Positions 1 through 7,224 are shown, counted from the first letter of the stretch. The stretch: DNA of 10,783 bases from Candidatus Saccharimonadota bacterium (GCA_004554425.1 SFMI01000056.1:1-10783); one strand, 5' to 3'. The notes: a model not told the origin generated them from the letters alone. A program made the numbers and translations.

Positions 1-42
1 TTAAATAGGAGCGTTAGCTCCTTAGAAGCCCATCACCTGTAG
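1..42 (+). CDS. Possible last codons of TnpB (partial, cut by window edge)
   Basis: Frame 1 reads LNRSVSSLEAHHL and stops at TAG (40-42), inside the loop of the 29-50 hairpin. In IS605-type elements the tnpB reading frame commonly runs into the terminal hairpin region, so this position fits. Thirteen residues cannot identify a protein and no RuvC or zinc-finger motif is visible. This call rests entirely on the flanking element end. Confidence 0.3.
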   Translation, partial: LNRSVSSLEAHHL

Positions 43-58
43 GTGATGGGTAGTTCAC
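1..58 (+). mobile_element. Putative right end of an IS200/IS605-family element (3' end of the TnpB guide RNA region)
   Basis: Two hairpins stand in series: GGAGC-GTTA-GCTCC (8-21) and a perfect 9-bp stem CCCATCACC-TGTA-GGTGATGGG (29-50), followed by TAGTTCAC (51-58). A GAAGCCC stem ending in GGGTAGTTCAC is the form I associate with right ends of many IS605/IS1341-type elements, where the subterminal hairpin is the TnpA recognition site and also the 3' end of the TnpB-associated omega RNA. The boundary at about base 58 is inferred; the transposase genes lie outside the window. A simple terminator is the alternative, but no T-run follows the stem. The next gene's ribosome binding site begins only 28 bases further on, so the element sits directly against its 5' end. 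Confidence 0.5.
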
Positions 59-99
59 CAGTGAATTTTGAGTATGATATCCCTTAAGGAGTGCATCCA

Positions 100-1707
100 G
101 TGGCAGAGCATACATATAACAATACGGTCGGCAGCACGCGTAGCTTTGATAATCCGCAAGCTCTGAGCTTAAATATAACCAGAGAATTTAATATTGCCGA
201 TTTCTTATTGCAAGCAGCCGTTGCAGAAAATGGTGACAGTATTGCTATCGTCTCTCCGAGACAGATAATAACTTTTAACCAACTGGTTGCTTTAGTCAAT
301 CAAGCCGGCAATTTTTTGCTAAAGCATAAAGTAAATATCGAGCGTCGCGTCTTACTTATGTTAAAAGACAGTGTCGACTTTGTTTCGCTCTTTTTGGCAG
401 CCATAAAGCTAGGCGCCGTTCCCGTAGCTTTACCACCCCAATTGCAAAGACATGAATTGCGCTATTTGCTGGACGAATCCAGAGCAGCAGTAGCAATAGT
501 TGATCCGGAAGATTTTCTTACTGTACGCGAACTTTGCAAAGAATTGCCCTGGAAGACTGAAGTTATTTCCGCTCAGCCATCAGAAATATCTGGGGGCGTC
601 TCTATGCAAGAAGAGCGCCAAGAGCAAAATTCAGAGCTGGCTGCCGCCGCCACAACATGCGACGATACGGCCTTTTGGGTTTATACTCAGGGATCAGCCG
701 GTTTTCCCAAAGCGACCATGCACAGCCATCGCTCTCCTTTATATGCCAGCCAGAGCTACGCTAAAGAAGTGCTCAACCTAGACGAGAATGATATAATAAT
801 CAGCACTTCTGCTCTGCACAGCAGCCAAGGATTGATGGAGCGTATTTTCTTTCCACTCTTAAGTCATGCATCTATAGTGATGCTAGAAAATAAACTTAGC
901 GGCTCCGAACTGCTAGAGAAAATGCGCACCCATAAAACCACAGTTATTTTCTCTTCTCCAGATATTTATAGTCAAATTTTACAAGACGCTGAAAACCAAC
1001 ACGAATCTGTCAGTTTGCCCAGTTTGCGAGCTTGCATTTCTACTAACCAGCCGCTCACTTTAGCTACCCAAATTAGTTGGAAGAAAAAATTTGATTTAGA
1101 TATTATCAATGCTTTAAGCAGCACAGAAGAATTGTACGCTTATATAACCAATCGTCCCGGCCACATCAGAGCTGGTTCATTGGGTCAGGCAGCTCCTGGC
1201 TATTCTATTCGTTTAGAAGACAAAAATGGTTTGCATGTCGCTCCTGGACAAATTGGCAATTTGCTTGTCTACGGCGGCTCCACGATGATTGGCTTTTGGA
1301 ATAAACACAAAAAAACTACTCGCGCTTTAATAGGCCCTTGGCTCGACACAGGCGATAAATGCATCATGGATGAAGATGGCTATTACTACTTTGTCGGCAA
1401 ACGTGAAGATATGATGCTTATTGACGATCATTGGGTTTCACCAGGCGATGTAGAGCAAAATTTGCTAAGTTTGCCAGAAGTCGCTCAAGCTGCCGTGGTC
1501 AGTGCTATCGACAATAACGATAAAATGAGGCTGAGAGCTTATATAGTTTTGGAGCCGAACATAGAGCCTAGCGGAGAAATGGCCACAGCTTTGCGCCTCA
1601 GAGCCAACAAGAATCAGCCTTTACATATGCAAATTAAATGGATCGATTTTGTTCCTGATTTGCCCCGTTCCAATACAGGCAAATTGCAGCGCTATAGATT
1701 GCGCTAA
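100..1707 (+). CDS. Adenylate-forming acyl-CoA ligase, benzoate-CoA-ligase-like
   Basis: An AMP-forming ligase of the ANL superfamily, expected to activate a carboxylic acid with ATP and load it on CoA in the cytoplasm. In the 535-residue product the phosphate loop is YTQGSAGFPKAT (about 195-206), the adenine motif SSTEEL (340-345), the ATP-ribose motif WLDTGDK (414-420) with GKRED after it, and the C-terminal catalytic lysine in NTGKLQR (about 525-531). Length and layout fit the benzoate-CoA ligase group, but the acid is unknown. The phosphate loop is degenerate: the usual S/T-G-S/T-T-G-x-P-K-G has Q, A and A at normally conserved sites, though the lysine stays. The start chosen is GTG at 100: AAGGAG (86-91) lies 8 bases before it, while GTG at 91 is part of that Shine-Dalgarno sequence. 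It is a single-gene unit with a terminator after it and a likely insertion-sequence end before it. Confidence 0.8.
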   Translation: MAEHTYNNTVGSTRSFDNPQALSLNITREFNIADFLLQAAVAENGDSIAIVSPRQIITFNQLVALVNQAGNFLLKHKVNIERRVLLMLKDSVDFVSLFLAAIKLGAVPVALPPQLQRHELRYLLDESRAAVAIVDPEDFLTVRELCKELPWKTEVISAQPSEISGGVSMQEERQEQNSELAAAATTCDDTAFWVYTQGSAGFPKATMHSHRSPLYASQSYAKEVLNLDENDIIISTSALHSSQGLMERIFFPLLSHASIVMLENKLSGSELLEKMRTHKTTVIFSSPDIYSQILQDAENQHESVSLPSLRACISTNQPLTLATQISWKKKFDLDIINALSSTEELYAYITNRPGHIRAGSLGQAAPGYSIRLEDKNGLHVAPGQIGNLLVYGGSTMIGFWNKHKKTTRALIGPWLDTGDKCIMDEDGYYYFVGKREDMMLIDDHWVSPGDVEQNLLSLPEVAQAAVVSAIDNNDKMRLRAYIVLEPNIEPSGEMATALRLRANKNQPLHMQIKWIDFVPDLPRSNTGKLQRYRLR

Positions 1708-1713
1708 AAAAAG

Positions 1714-1753
1714 AAAGCGGCCTACTTTATATATTTTAAGTCGAGCCGCTTTT
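1714..1753. terminator. Bidirectional intrinsic terminator between convergent genes
   Basis: AAAGCGGC (1714-1721) pairs with GCCGCTTT (1745-1752); a short inner helix ACTT/AAGT (1724-1727 with 1738-1741) closes part of the loop. The stem has A-rich sequence on its left and T-rich sequence on its right, so it can serve both the ligase gene (forward) and the zinc-ribbon gene (reverse) that converge on it. Confidence 0.75.
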
Positions 1754-1794
1754 ACTTTATTTGTGGGCCTCCATTTAAAAAAGGAACATTATAT

Positions 1795-2304
1795 TTATAG
1801 GAAAGGTCCACCTATCGATTCTTCCAATTTGCTGCGATTTTCACGATTGATCCGCATAGCTTCATTGATACGCTCATTGCCCTGGCGTACTAATTCCAGT
1901 CCTTCTTCCAATAGAGCAGGATCTTCGTTTTCCACAAAGGCAAAAAATACTTGCATACCTTGATTGTAAAGTTTAATGCCTTCAAAACCTACATCTAGTT
2001 CATCTTTAAAGTCGGCGGCAGCCTCTTCGGGAATATCTATCGAGCGTATTCCCTGCTCCTTTTCAGCCAAAACAGCGGCTGTTTCCTCAAGAAAGTTGGC
2101 GAACTCTTCTATACTCCATTCACCAGAGCCAACTTTTTCGACAGCTTGCTCAAAAACTTGCAAGCGTTCATTAACAACCGGAGACTCAACCTTAGGTTCT
2201 TCTTGAGTTTCGGTTTCAGAGACATAGCGCGGCAGAGTCGCTCCGCATTTTCGACATATTTTCGCTTCAGACTCGTTATCGAAACCACATTTTACGCAGA
2301 ACAC
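1795..2304 (-). CDS. Zinc-ribbon protein with acidic helical C-terminal region
   Basis: A 169-residue soluble protein. The N-terminus is a zinc ribbon with C3-x2-C6-x10-C17-x2-C20, so a structural zinc is expected. A short polar linker rich in E, T and P (about 27-45) follows, then a strongly acidic region to the end that looks all-helical (long runs of E, A, L, N and R). No membrane segment, signal peptide or catalytic motif is visible. The start is GTG at 2304, with GGAGGT (2313-2318, reverse strand) eight bases upstream; this is one of the best ribosome binding sites in the window. It is divergent from the LolA-like gene and convergent with the ligase, so it is probably transcribed alone. 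Function unknown; the family is recognised only by its ribbon, which it shares in exact spacing with two other proteins here. Confidence 0.8.
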   Translation of the reverse strand: MFCVKCGFDNESEAKICRKCGATLPRYVSETETQEEPKVESPVVNERLQVFEQAVEKVGSGEWSIEEFANFLEETAAVLAEKEQGIRSIDIPEEAAADFKDELDVGFEGIKLYNQGMQVFFAFVENEDPALLEEGLELVRQGNERINEAMRINRENRSKLEESIGGPFL

Positions 2305-2347
2305 AAAGATCGACCTCCGAATTTAGCAGGCAAGTTGAGTTTATACC

Positions 2348-2383
2348 TTCGAAGCGGCAAAACTATGGGTTCGAAGTTTCGAA
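2348..2383. repeat. Three TTCGAA palindromes in 36 bases, possible operator
   Basis: TTCGAA occurs at 2348-2353, 2370-2375 and 2378-2383. Start-to-start distances are 22 and 8 bases. The cluster lies 44-79 bases upstream of the reverse zinc-ribbon start codon, a place where a regulator could act on that gene or on both divergent genes. No protein is known to bind here; an operator role is inference. Confidence 0.3.
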
Positions 2384-2412
2384 CGAAACAACCCCTTCCC
2401 CTTCCAAACAAA

Positions 2413-2438
2413 AATTAAAGAGAAGTTAAGCTTTAATT
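2413..2438. repeat. Inverted repeat AATTAAAG/CTTTAATT upstream of the LolA-like gene
   Basis: AATTAAAG (2413-2420) and CTTTAATT (2431-2438) are perfect inverted copies around a 10-base centre. The stem is AT-only apart from one pair, so as RNA it is weak. A dimeric DNA-binding site is equally possible. It lies 70 bases before the forward start. Confidence 0.3.
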
Positions 2439-2507
2439 GCCTAAAGAGGGAACAGTCTTTGTTTTCTAAAATCTAACCAAAACGAGAATTTCAAAAATAA
2501 AGGGCAG

Positions 2508-3308
2508 GTGGAAAACAAATTGTTAAAAGTCAAATCATTATTTTCCCTAGCGCTTGCCGTTACCGCTTTGGTTATTGTTAGCCTAGGAGCCGCTTTTGCA
2601 GCCCAATCTAACCAGGCACGTCAATTGGTAGAATCGTTATACGCTCCCAACGGCGTTATGCCTATTCGTGACTTAGTCATTGAATTGGAATGCTACGATC
2701 TTTCCAGCGAAGGCAACGCTTTTGTCTTAGGTTCCAATGATAAAATTTACTTTAAAGCTCCCAATAAGTTACGTATTGACGCCGTTATTAACGATCCCGG
2801 CGGCCCTATGGACAAAAAAGAAGCTATAATAATCCGCGACGGTATTAACGTTTGGCACTATATAAGCATGGGCCAATACCCTGTCAAAAAAGCTCTGGAT
2901 CAGCCCAGCGGCACACTTAATTTACCTTTTAATATTCAAAAATACCCTATTGACGCTAGCAAAAAATATACCATTAAAGGTAAAAAGACTATTGACAACG
3001 TTGAAACTGTCGAAGTTCTTATTGAGAATCCCCAAGATGAAAATGATACTAAAACAGTTTATATCGATACTAAGAGATTAGTACCGCTCAGATTAGACGC
3101 TATTCGTATAAGCGACAAACAAAAGATCTTGGTACGCGCCGAATATAAAGACATTACTAAATTGGCCGACGGACGTTTCTTCCCCAAGAAGATCGATATT
3201 TATGAAAATGACGTTCATAAAAAAATGCGCATTTACAAAGGTTTGGAAGTGAATTGTGGTTTAGATGATTCTATGTTTAACCAAATGCGCGGCTTTGTTA
3301 ATCCCTAA
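2508..3308 (+). CDS. Exported LolA-like outer-membrane lipoprotein-sorting protein
   Basis: A 266-residue exported protein. Lysines then a hydrophobic stretch (about 12-31) ending in GAAFA-AQS make a Sec signal peptide with likely cleavage near residue 32; no lipobox cysteine is present. The mature part has the features of the LolA/LppX fold: a conserved early block (DLVIELECYD), IIIRDGINVWHY, then YIDTKRLVPLRLDA, the typical strand pair before the C-terminus, and RFFPKKIDIY. Known relatives hold lipid or lipoprotein acyl chains in a half-barrel in the periplasm; which lipid is carried here is unknown. The family call rests on pattern, not alignment. GTG at 2508 gives the longest frame but has only AAAGGG three bases ahead. 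TTG at 2520 (MLKVKSLF...) has AGGTGG eight bases upstream and may be the true start. The gene appears to be alone in its unit. Confidence 0.75.
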   Translation: MENKLLKVKSLFSLALAVTALVIVSLGAAFAAQSNQARQLVESLYAPNGVMPIRDLVIELECYDLSSEGNAFVLGSNDKIYFKAPNKLRIDAVINDPGGPMDKKEAIIIRDGINVWHYISMGQYPVKKALDQPSGTLNLPFNIQKYPIDASKKYTIKGKKTIDNVETVEVLIENPQDENDTKTVYIDTKRLVPLRLDAIRISDKQKILVRAEYKDITKLADGRFFPKKIDIYENDVHKKMRIYKGLEVNCGLDDSMFNQMRGFVNP

Positions 3309-3352
3309 GTTGCTAAGCCAAAATCGCTCCTAATAGAGCGTAAATTCTCCGC

Positions 3353-3393
3353 AAAAAAAGGGCCTCGGAACCAACATTCCGGTGCCCTTTTTT
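3353..3393. terminator. Intrinsic terminator after the LolA-like gene
   Basis: GGGC (3360-3363) pairs with GCCC (3384-3387), and inside it CGGAA (3366-3370) pairs with TTCCG (3377-3381) around a six-base loop. Six T residues follow (3388-3393) and seven A residues precede (3353-3359), so it can also act on the reverse strand behind glyS. Confidence 0.85.
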
Positions 3394-3396
3394 ACT

Positions 3397-3442
3397 AAAA
3401 CCAACTTCACCGATTTGACAAAGCTTCAAACCGGCGAAGTTG
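3397..3442 (-). terminator. Intrinsic terminator of glyS
   Basis: On the reverse strand CAACTTCGCCG (3442-3432) pairs with CGGTGAAGTTG (3412-3402) with one mismatch, followed by GTTTTAG. It begins 8 bases after the glyS stop codon. The T-run is short, but the forward-gene terminator just beyond offers a second stop. Confidence 0.7.
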
Positions 3443-3450
3443 AGATGTGC

Positions 3451-4800
3451 TTAGAAGTCCATATCCATGCAAAGCTTATCGTTAAGATATTGACGTAAAT
3501 CGGCGATCTTAATGCGCTCTTGCTGCATAGTATCGCGATCACGTACGGTGACGGTATCGTCTTCCAAAGTGTCAAAGTCTACAGTTAAGCAGCAAGGAGT
3601 GCCAATTTCATCGTAGCGACGATAACGCTTACCGATTTGACCACGCTCGTCGTAATCTACCAAGAAATGACGACGCAATTTAGCTTCGAGCTCTTTGGCC
3701 TTTTCGACTAACTGAGGCTTATTCTTCAAGAGAGGCAACACGGCTACCTGAATAGGAGCTAAGCGAGGATGTAAGTGTAAAACTACACGTACTTCTTCTT
3801 GGCCTTTAGCAGAGATGGCAGTATCTTCATCGTAAGCGTCGGCGATAAAGGCAAAAGTAGCGCGGTCTACACCGCCGGAGGGCTCGATTACCCAAGGCAT
3901 AATGTGCTCATTGGTGTCGGGATCGAAGTAGCTCAAGCTCTTACCAGAGTATTCGGAGTGGCGAGTTAAGTCGAAGTCACTGCGGTTAGCGATGCCTTCT
4001 AATTCGCCCCAGCCCCAAGGGAAGAAATACTCTACATCGTAGCAGCCTTTGGCATAGTGAGCTAACTCGTCGGGCTCATGCTGACGCAAGCGCAATTTGT
4101 CTTCTTTTATGCCTAATTTCTTATACCAAGCATAACGGCAATCTACCCAACTCTTGAAGGCTCTGTCGGCATCTTCCGGACGAACGAAGTATTCGATTTC
4201 CATTTGCTCAAATTCGCGCATTCTGAAAGTGAAACGGCGAGGAGTAATTTCGTTGCGGAACGATTTACCAATCTGAGCAATACCAAAAGGTAATTTGCGA
4301 CGAGTGGAAGTTTGCACGTTGGCGAAGTTTACAAAAATACCCTGAGCGGTTTCAGGACGAAGGAAAACGCGGGAAGTCTCATTTTTGACTACACCCATTT
4401 GAGTTTCAAACATTAAGTTGAACTGACGGACTTCGGTAAGATCATGAGTTCCGCCGGCCGGGCACTCTGCGTCGGGAGTAAGTTCGTCGGCACGGAAACG
4501 CTGATTGCACTTGCGGCAGTCTACCAAAGGATCGGAGAAAGCCTGAACGTGGCCAGAAGCTTCCCAAGTGCGGGGGTGCATAAAGATGGCGGCATCGATA
4601 CCGACCATATCATCTCTTTCTTGCACGTTGGTGCGCCACCAAATGTCTTTGACGTTCTTCTTCATTTGAGCGCCTAAGGGGCCGTAGTCCCAGCAATTAG
4701 CCAATCCACCGTAAATGTCGGAACCGGGATAGACGAAACCGCGTCTTTTACAAAGAGAAACTATTTTATCAAACAGATCTTCCTGCGTTTGCTTTTTCAT
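3451..4800 (-). CDS. glyS: Glycine--tRNA ligase, single-chain alpha2 type
   Basis: Charges tRNA-Gly with glycine in the cytoplasm. This is the homodimeric class II form (as in Bacillus, archaea and eukaryotes), not the alpha2beta2 GlyQ/GlyS pair. In the 449-residue product: N-terminal RRGFVYPGSDIYGGLANCWDYGPLG (19-43 region), class II motif 2 FRNEITPRRFTFRMREFEQ (181-199), glycine-site segment ELEGIANRSDFDLTRH (266-281), motif 3 GGVDRATFAF (309-318), and a C-terminal anticodon-binding domain from about 335 (HPRLAPIQVAVLPL). C95-x2-C98 remain from the insert that often binds zinc, but the second knuckle reads CPAGG and lacks its second cysteine. The start is ATG at 4800, with GGAG five bases upstream. 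An in-frame start at 4830 would add ten residues inside a hairpin and is unlikely. A terminator-like hairpin separates it from the upstream small gene, so it may have its own promoter. Confidence 0.95.
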   Translation of the reverse strand: MKKQTQEDLFDKIVSLCKRRGFVYPGSDIYGGLANCWDYGPLGAQMKKNVKDIWWRTNVQERDDMVGIDAAIFMHPRTWEASGHVQAFSDPLVDCRKCNQRFRADELTPDAECPAGGTHDLTEVRQFNLMFETQMGVVKNETSRVFLRPETAQGIFVNFANVQTSTRRKLPFGIAQIGKSFRNEITPRRFTFRMREFEQMEIEYFVRPEDADRAFKSWVDCRYAWYKKLGIKEDKLRLRQHEPDELAHYAKGCYDVEYFFPWGWGELEGIANRSDFDLTRHSEYSGKSLSYFDPDTNEHIMPWVIEPSGGVDRATFAFIADAYDEDTAISAKGQEEVRVVLHLHPRLAPIQVAVLPLLKNKPQLVEKAKELEAKLRRHFLVDYDERGQIGKRYRRYDEIGTPCCLTVDFDTLEDDTVTVRDRDTMQQERIKIADLRQYLNDKLCMDMDF

Positions 4801-4827
4801 ATGAGCTCCAATAACACAAAATAAGGC

Positions 4828-4865
4828 CAAGCCGAAACTTATTCAAAAAATTGAAAGTCGGCTTG
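4828..4865 (-). promoter_or_regulatory. Leader hairpin just upstream of glyS
   Basis: CAAGCCGA (4828-4835) pairs with TCGGCTTG (4858-4865), and within it TTCAA (4842-4846) pairs with TTGAA (4851-4855). The stem ends 27 bases before the glyS start codon, outside the ribosome binding site. It has no T-run on the reverse strand, so it is not a simple terminator. It may stabilise or regulate the leader. It does not match a glycine riboswitch or a complete T-box. Confidence 0.4.
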
Positions 4866-4870
4866 TGCTC

Positions 4871-4906
4871 AAAAAGATATAGCCGCCCAACACCCTTGAA
4901 GGCGGC
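4871..4906 (-). terminator. Terminator-like hairpin after the I9-domain gene
   Basis: On the reverse strand GCCGCC (4906-4901) pairs with GGCGGC (4887-4882) around a 13-base loop, followed by TATATCTTTTTG. It starts 17 bases after the stop codon of the small upstream gene. The stem is strong and the T-rich tail is interrupted. It would split glyS from the FHA/acyl-CoA-synthetase unit. Confidence 0.6.
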
Positions 4907-4923
4907 CAAGTTGAGTATAAAAT

Positions 4924-5199
4924 TTACACGTGAACTTCGGCGTCGCTGAAGATTCTAACGATACGATCGGAAAGAATCATCATTTCGATGGTCTTGGGAG
5001 TTAAATCGGCTGAGAAAGCGTTAATAATGTAGAGATTATCTTTTACTCTTCCGCCTAAACTGGTCACCAAACGCTCATCTTCTTCTTTGAGTCCGTCTTT
5101 GGTCTGAACAATAACTTGCAGAGGCTCATTGCCTCCGGCGGATAAGGCACCGCGAAGTGCTCCATCGAGTTTTTGGTTGATTAATTTAGCCTGATCCAT
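4924..5199 (-). CDS. Small stand-alone inhibitor-I9 / subtilisin-propeptide-like domain protein
   Basis: A 91-residue cytoplasmic protein with no signal peptide. The core from about residue 26 to 91 has the layout of the subtilase propeptide fold: a first strand LQVIVQT, a helix with EEDERLVTSLGG, a strand RVKDNLYIINAFSADLT, a helix TIEMMILSD and a last strand RIVRIFSDAEV. In subtilases this domain folds and blocks the protease; free copies are known as protease inhibitors in fungi. Here no protease gene is near, so the partner is unknown. The call is by pattern only. The start is ATG at 5199 with AGGAG just upstream (three bases between). The gene follows the acyl-CoA synthetase on the same strand after 103 bases, so co-transcription is possible but not certain. 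Confidence 0.65.
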   Translation of the reverse strand: MDQAKLINQKLDGALRGALSAGGNEPLQVIVQTKDGLKEEDERLVTSLGGRVKDNLYIINAFSADLTPKTIEMMILSDRIVRIFSDAEVHV

Positions 5200-5230
5200 T
5201 CTCTCCTGCGCTCTCCTATCTCTTTAGAGG

Positions 5231-5254
5231 GCTTCCTGCGCAAAAACCGGAAGC
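5231..5254. repeat. Short hairpin between the acyl-CoA synthetase and I9-domain genes
   Basis: GCTTCC (5231-5236) pairs with GGAAGC (5249-5254) around a 12-base loop. No T-run follows on the reverse strand, so it is not a convincing terminator. It may be a processing or stability hairpin within a shared transcript. TATATT on the reverse strand (5263-5268) could be a -10 box, but I see no good -35. Confidence 0.3.
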
Positions 5255-5302
5255 TGCTCAACTAATATATCACAAACTGTGGTTACTCGGCAGAGTGATT
5301 GT

Positions 5303-7210
5303 TCACTTAGCAACTTTTTCTTCCGGTATTGCAAACGTCTCTTCACTGGGACGATTATATATACCCTCAACAAAATCGCCAAAATGGGCGTTCACTATAC
5401 GCCGTCTTACTTTCAAAGTAGGAGTGATTTCCCCCTCGCTGGCTTTCAGTTCGCGTGGCAATACAGCTATGCGACGTACTTTCTCGTAAGCGGAAAAGCT
5501 CTGGCAGCAGTCGGCGATCTCTTTCAAAAGCATCTTTTCTACTTTGACATCTTTTACTAACTCTTCTCTGCTTAAGCAGAGTTCCTGTTCTTGGGCCCAC
5601 TTCTCGAGCTTTTCGAAATTAGGTACGATTAGTGCTCCGACAAAACTGCGATTATTACCAACAATTACTACTTGTTCAATCCAAGCGCTGCCTTTTATAG
5701 CATTTTCCAAAGGTGCCGGAGCGACATTTTTTCCGTTAGAAAGAACGATTATTTCTTTTTTACGATCGGTAATGGCATAGCATTTAGTCACTTCATTATA
5801 TTCGCCAACGTCACCAGTATGGAAAAAGCCTTCTTCATCGAAAACTTCTGCAGTTTCTTTAGGCAACTTGAAATAGCCGCGCATAATGTTGGGACCTTTA
5901 GCGCAAATTTCTCCATCATCGGCTACTTTTATTTGCACGCCTTCCACAGCTTCACCCACTGTACCGGGGTTAATATTGTTAGGTAAGTTGATGCACAATA
6001 CGGGACTGGTCTCGGTAAGTCCGTAGCCTTCCAAAATGCACAAATTTACATCTAAGAAGAAATTTAAGACATCTAAGCGAGCTGGAGCACCACCGGAAAC
6101 AAAGAAGCGGATACGTCCACCAGTAGCCTGACGAATTTTGGCAAATACGGTATTGTTTACTAAAGCAAACTCTGCCTTAAGCAAGAATGGCACTTTCCCT
6201 TTTTTGACAGCTTCACGATAAGCTCTACCTACGGCCATAGCTCGATGGAAGATCTTATCTTTCAGGCCACCACCGGAATTAGCTACTACTTTAGCAAAGA
6301 TCTTTTCAAAAAGACGCGGAACGCTAGGCACCACAGTAGGACGCAAAATTTTTAAATCAGCAGGCACGAATTTTATACTGCGCGTATAGCCAATAGCACT
6401 ACCACAGTAAGTTAAAGCGTAGTAACATATGCGCTCAAAGACATGAGATAAAGGCAAGAAGGACAACTCAACGTCATCTTTATTAAGTCCAACCATTTTG
6501 GTAAGAGAGACCATCTGTGAGACGAAATTGCCATTCATAAGCATAGCGCCCTTAGGATTGCCAGTAGTACCTGAAGTGTAAACAAAACTGCATACATCAT
6601 CAGCTTTAGTCTCTTGACAAATTTTTTCAATAGCTGACCTATTGGCTTCTAAAGTGTCACGCCCGGAATCTAAAAATTCATCCCAGTTCCAAAAGCGAAC
6701 CCCTTCTTTAACTTCACCTTGATCGGCTTCAAAGTGATCCATGGCCACAATATGGCGAACTTTGGGCAATAAATTATTATTAACGGCTTCTATAGCTTTT
6801 TTAATTTGCTCTTTGCAAGAAGCCACCACCACAATAGCATCGCTATTGTCTACGATATAGGCCATTTCTTCGCTACTTAAAGTAGGATACATGGAAACAT
6901 GGATGCAACCAGCAAAGACAGTACCAAAGTCAACTACTGGCCATTCCGGCCTGTTAGTGGAAAAATTAGCCACACGCTGGAAACGCTCCAAACCCAGCTC
7001 CAAAAGCGCAGAGGCGAAGCACAATACTTCTTGATAAACTTCGCCGTAAGTTTTGAAATTAAACTTTTTGCCGTCGCAGCACCCTAAATAAGGTCTGTTA
7101 GCGCATTCTTTGGCAATTTTGTTGAATACCTGAGGCAAAGTGGTAATTTCGGCCTCTTGAGCCCAATCTAACAAGCTTTGATTGACGGGGTAATCACTTA
7201 AAAAATCCAT
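5303..7210 (-). CDS. Long-chain fatty acid--CoA ligase (AMP-forming)
   Basis: Activates long-chain fatty acids to acyl-CoA using ATP, usually at the inner face of the membrane, feeding beta-oxidation or lipid synthesis. The product has 635 residues, the usual length of the eukaryote/cyanobacteria-like long-chain synthetases. Canonical motifs are intact: phosphate loop YTSGTTGNPKG (211-221), FLPLSHVFER (251-260), GYGLTET (395-401), HTGDVGE (464-470), DRKKEIIVLSNGKNVAP (482-498) and the catalytic lysine in ITPTLKVRR (K600). The start is ATG at 7210; AGGA is 12 bases upstream and overlaps the stop codon of the FHA gene, so translation may be coupled. The two genes are 14 bases apart and surely share a transcript. 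Unlike the ligase at 100-1707, nothing essential is altered. Its acid preference cannot be read from the sequence. Confidence 0.92.
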   Translation of the reverse strand: MDFLSDYPVNQSLLDWAQEAEITTLPQVFNKIAKECANRPYLGCCDGKKFNFKTYGEVYQEVLCFASALLELGLERFQRVANFSTNRPEWPVVDFGTVFAGCIHVSMYPTLSSEEMAYIVDNSDAIVVVASCKEQIKKAIEAVNNNLLPKVRHIVAMDHFEADQGEVKEGVRFWNWDEFLDSGRDTLEANRSAIEKICQETKADDVCSFVYTSGTTGNPKGAMLMNGNFVSQMVSLTKMVGLNKDDVELSFLPLSHVFERICYYALTYCGSAIGYTRSIKFVPADLKILRPTVVPSVPRLFEKIFAKVVANSGGGLKDKIFHRAMAVGRAYREAVKKGKVPFLLKAEFALVNNTVFAKIRQATGGRIRFFVSGGAPARLDVLNFFLDVNLCILEGYGLTETSPVLCINLPNNINPGTVGEAVEGVQIKVADDGEICAKGPNIMRGYFKLPKETAEVFDEEGFFHTGDVGEYNEVTKCYAITDRKKEIIVLSNGKNVAPAPLENAIKGSAWIEQVVIVGNNRSFVGALIVPNFEKLEKWAQEQELCLSREELVKDVKVEKMLLKEIADCCQSFSAYEKVRRIAVLPRELKASEGEITPTLKVRRRIVNAHFGDFVEGIYNRPSEETFAIPEEKVAK

Positions 7211-7224
7211 ATAGCCAAAAGTTC

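Larger units (their letters stand above)
2305..2507. promoter_or_regulatory. Divergent intergenic region between zinc-ribbon and LolA-like genes
   Basis: About 200 bases between two outward-facing genes must hold both promoters. It carries three TTCGAA palindromes and an 8-bp inverted repeat, listed separately, and a doubled CCCCTT run (2391-2402). TAAAAT at 2467-2472 could be a -10 box for the forward gene, but no -35 match stands at a proper distance. I cannot place a promoter for the reverse gene. Confidence 0.45.

Noticed and set aside
91..99. GTG at 91 as start of the acyl-CoA ligase
   Set aside because: The G of this codon completes the AAGGAG ribosome binding site; GTG at 100 has proper spacing.
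4444..4677. 77-codon forward frame inside glyS
   Set aside because: It lies antisense to the conserved class II synthetase sequence and has no features of its own.
4874..4906. T-box-like AGGGTG segment upstream of glyS on the reverse strand
   Set aside because: It only partly matches the T-box core and the needed upstream specifier stem would fall inside the coding region of the I9-like gene. It is explained by the terminator-like stem.
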